Of a stretch of 64,000 nucleotides of DNA, positions 62,745-64,000 are shown in pieces. The DNA lies in assembly GCA_014058105.1 (NCBI GenBank), contig JACGCM010001793.1:1426001-1490000 (forward strand), read 5' to 3'. Position 1 is the stretch's first letter. Each line of letters begins with the position of its first letter. Source of the DNA: Kingdonia uniflora. Lineage: Eukaryota > Streptophyta > Magnoliopsida > Ranunculales > Circaeasteraceae. The notes under the pieces were generated by a model. The model had not been told where the DNA came from. It searched no databases and saw only the letters and a list, made by a program, of their open reading frames with translations. A program made the translations under genes and the position numbers.

Positions 62745-62819
62745 GGGGATAGGTTGGAGGGAATTTCTTCATCAGTCCTGCAACCTTCTCTTCATCTACT
62801 GCTTTGCTTGATGATCATC

Positions 62820-63137
62820 ATGGCTTAAGACACACCTGTTCAAAGATATCAAGTTGCTGTGAGGGCAAGGAGGATCCAGGAGGCCTTGTTGGGTCTTCAA
62901 CGGAGGTTTGAAATAGAGGTGGATATTGATGTTGAAATTCCCAGCCTTTTTGAAGTTGAACCTGGGGCACTACTCTATGACATGCCCTTCGAGTACTGGT
63001 GAGGAATAGTACAGATGATGGGGCCATTTCTTTGCCATCGGATATCTCTTCTCAAATGCTTCTCGGAGGATATAGTTGGCTAGGAGGATGAAAATGTAGT
63101 GGCCATTGTTGAAGAGATACAACCCGCCAATAAATAG
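62820..63137 (+). pseudogene. Gene 2, copy M10 (broken)
   Basis: 318 nt, ATG to TAG. Codon 3 is TAA and the second Trp of the Trp-Trp pair is TGA; a TAG also replaces the CAG of VDQED. No net indel. Confidence 0.68.
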
Positions 63138-63882
63138 GGTTCTCTTTTTATATGCTTTCACGTTGTTGCATTCCTGTTTTCTTCCGTCTTATTTCTTCTC
63201 TTCATTTTTAATGTATGAAGCTTGTAATATTGTCTGAGTTGCTGAATGAAAATTGTTTTTGACGATAACTTTTTTAGTCGAAGAGTGGGTAATAGTAATA
63301 AAATCTGAATTGTAATTTGTGGTATCGAAGTGGTAATACAATTGACGAAATGTATTGTTTGTGTTGTTCGAAGATAAAAATGAATTTATCAAAGTGAAAG
63401 GTAAACCTTGCCAAAGCAGAAAATTTATCTGTAAGCATGAGATCGTAGAATGGTCGAAGTTTATGGCGGTATTCAGTCAAAGGGACTAAACTTTTTAGTT
63501 AAAGGATGTATTGGATGTCGAAGGTCCATACATTAGATAATTTTATTTGAAGTTATCTGCTGCGGATTGCGCGAGACTTAAAATGGTCGAGTACTCGTGC
63601 TCAGGGATTCTGTCGGCGGTTATGCCAGATTTGACAAGCCGTTCTAACAGCCCAGACAACAGTTCTGTCAGATTGGCACGGGCATCTGGGGCATTGTTCA
63701 AAAAGTAATGATAATGTTTTCTTCATATGATGAAAAAGGTTACGATGTGACTGTTTGGACTTGGTTGCTTAGCTTTGAGTGGGGGAATAGATGGTTCAAG
63801 AAGCTTTGGCTTTTGTAGGTAGTTAAAAGTGATGGTGTTGTTCGCACGTGAGAGGTACGAGGGGTATTTTGCTCAAATGTTG

Positions 63883-64000
63883 AAGTCTGAACTTGGTGGA
63901 ATGAAATGTGTAATCTGTCAAAATCGAAGTCTGATCCGACAATGTAAAAGTCTGCTCTATTGAAGTTGATGTCTGAACTACTAAACTAAAAGTTTGTACT
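63883..64000 (+). repeat. Satellite after M10 (cut by window edge)
   Basis: 21-bp satellite beginning with the same flank (GAACTTGGTGGAATGAAATG) as after the other full modules, so the array continues beyond the window. Confidence 0.9.

Larger units (their letters stand above)
62227..63882 (+). repeat. Gene module M10 (full length)
   Basis: About 1.66 kb, with left flank GCTTGGTGGAATGAAA and right flank ACTTGGTGGAATGAAA. Exon 1 of gene 1 is damaged; the TATA box is intact; gene 2 has stops. Confidence 0.9.

Overview
The window reads as nuclear, heterochromatic plant DNA. It is dominated (about 46 kb) by one head-to-tail satellite with a 21-bp monomer, roughly GAAGTAGAAGTCTGATCTGTC. Monomers are grouped into blocks of three to five (commonly about 107 bp), and these blocks into multi-kilobase higher-order repeats. 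The plant assignment rests on four things: C-to-T decay at both CG and CHG sites, an AT/T-rich intron of about 187 bp, a plant-style solo LTR (TGTCACGCC...ATTACA), and the TATA-box style. I do not recognise any gene family, and I name no species. No rRNA, tRNA or CRISPR was found.

Layout: 1-23207 is satellite only, with an irregular 1.8-3.3 kb higher-order period. A 3155-bp solo-LTR-like insertion sits at 23208-26362 with an imperfect 5-bp target duplication (AATCT/GATCT). From 26728 to the right edge, ten copies (M1-M10) of a non-satellite module of about 1.65 kb are embedded in the satellite. Complete units recur about every 5.1 kb, so the right part is a gene-carrying higher-order satellite. 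M1 and M9 lack the 3' end and M7 lacks the 5' end. M8 and M9 lack an internal segment of about 843 bp.

Each full module carries two gene-like entities on the + strand. Gene 1 is a predicted two-exon gene: a 94-nt exon, a GT-AG intron of about 187 bp, then a second exon. It gives a 67-aa protein in long modules and a 91-aa protein in the M8/M9 form, where exon 2 joins a downstream open segment in frame. Gene 2 lies inside the ~843-bp segment: a TATA box about 82 bp upstream of an ATG, then a 105-codon ORF whose 318-nt length is kept without net indels in seven of eight copies. Gene 2 is fully open only in M6, and that copy has lost its TATA motif. Gene 1 is open after predicted splicing in M1, M2 and M5. 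Nearly all other copies carry stops, so this looks like a gene pair captured by a satellite, amplified with it and now decaying. Present-day function is unproven.

The many long minus-strand ORFs in the satellite are a by-product: the reverse complement of the monomer has no stop in any of its three frames.
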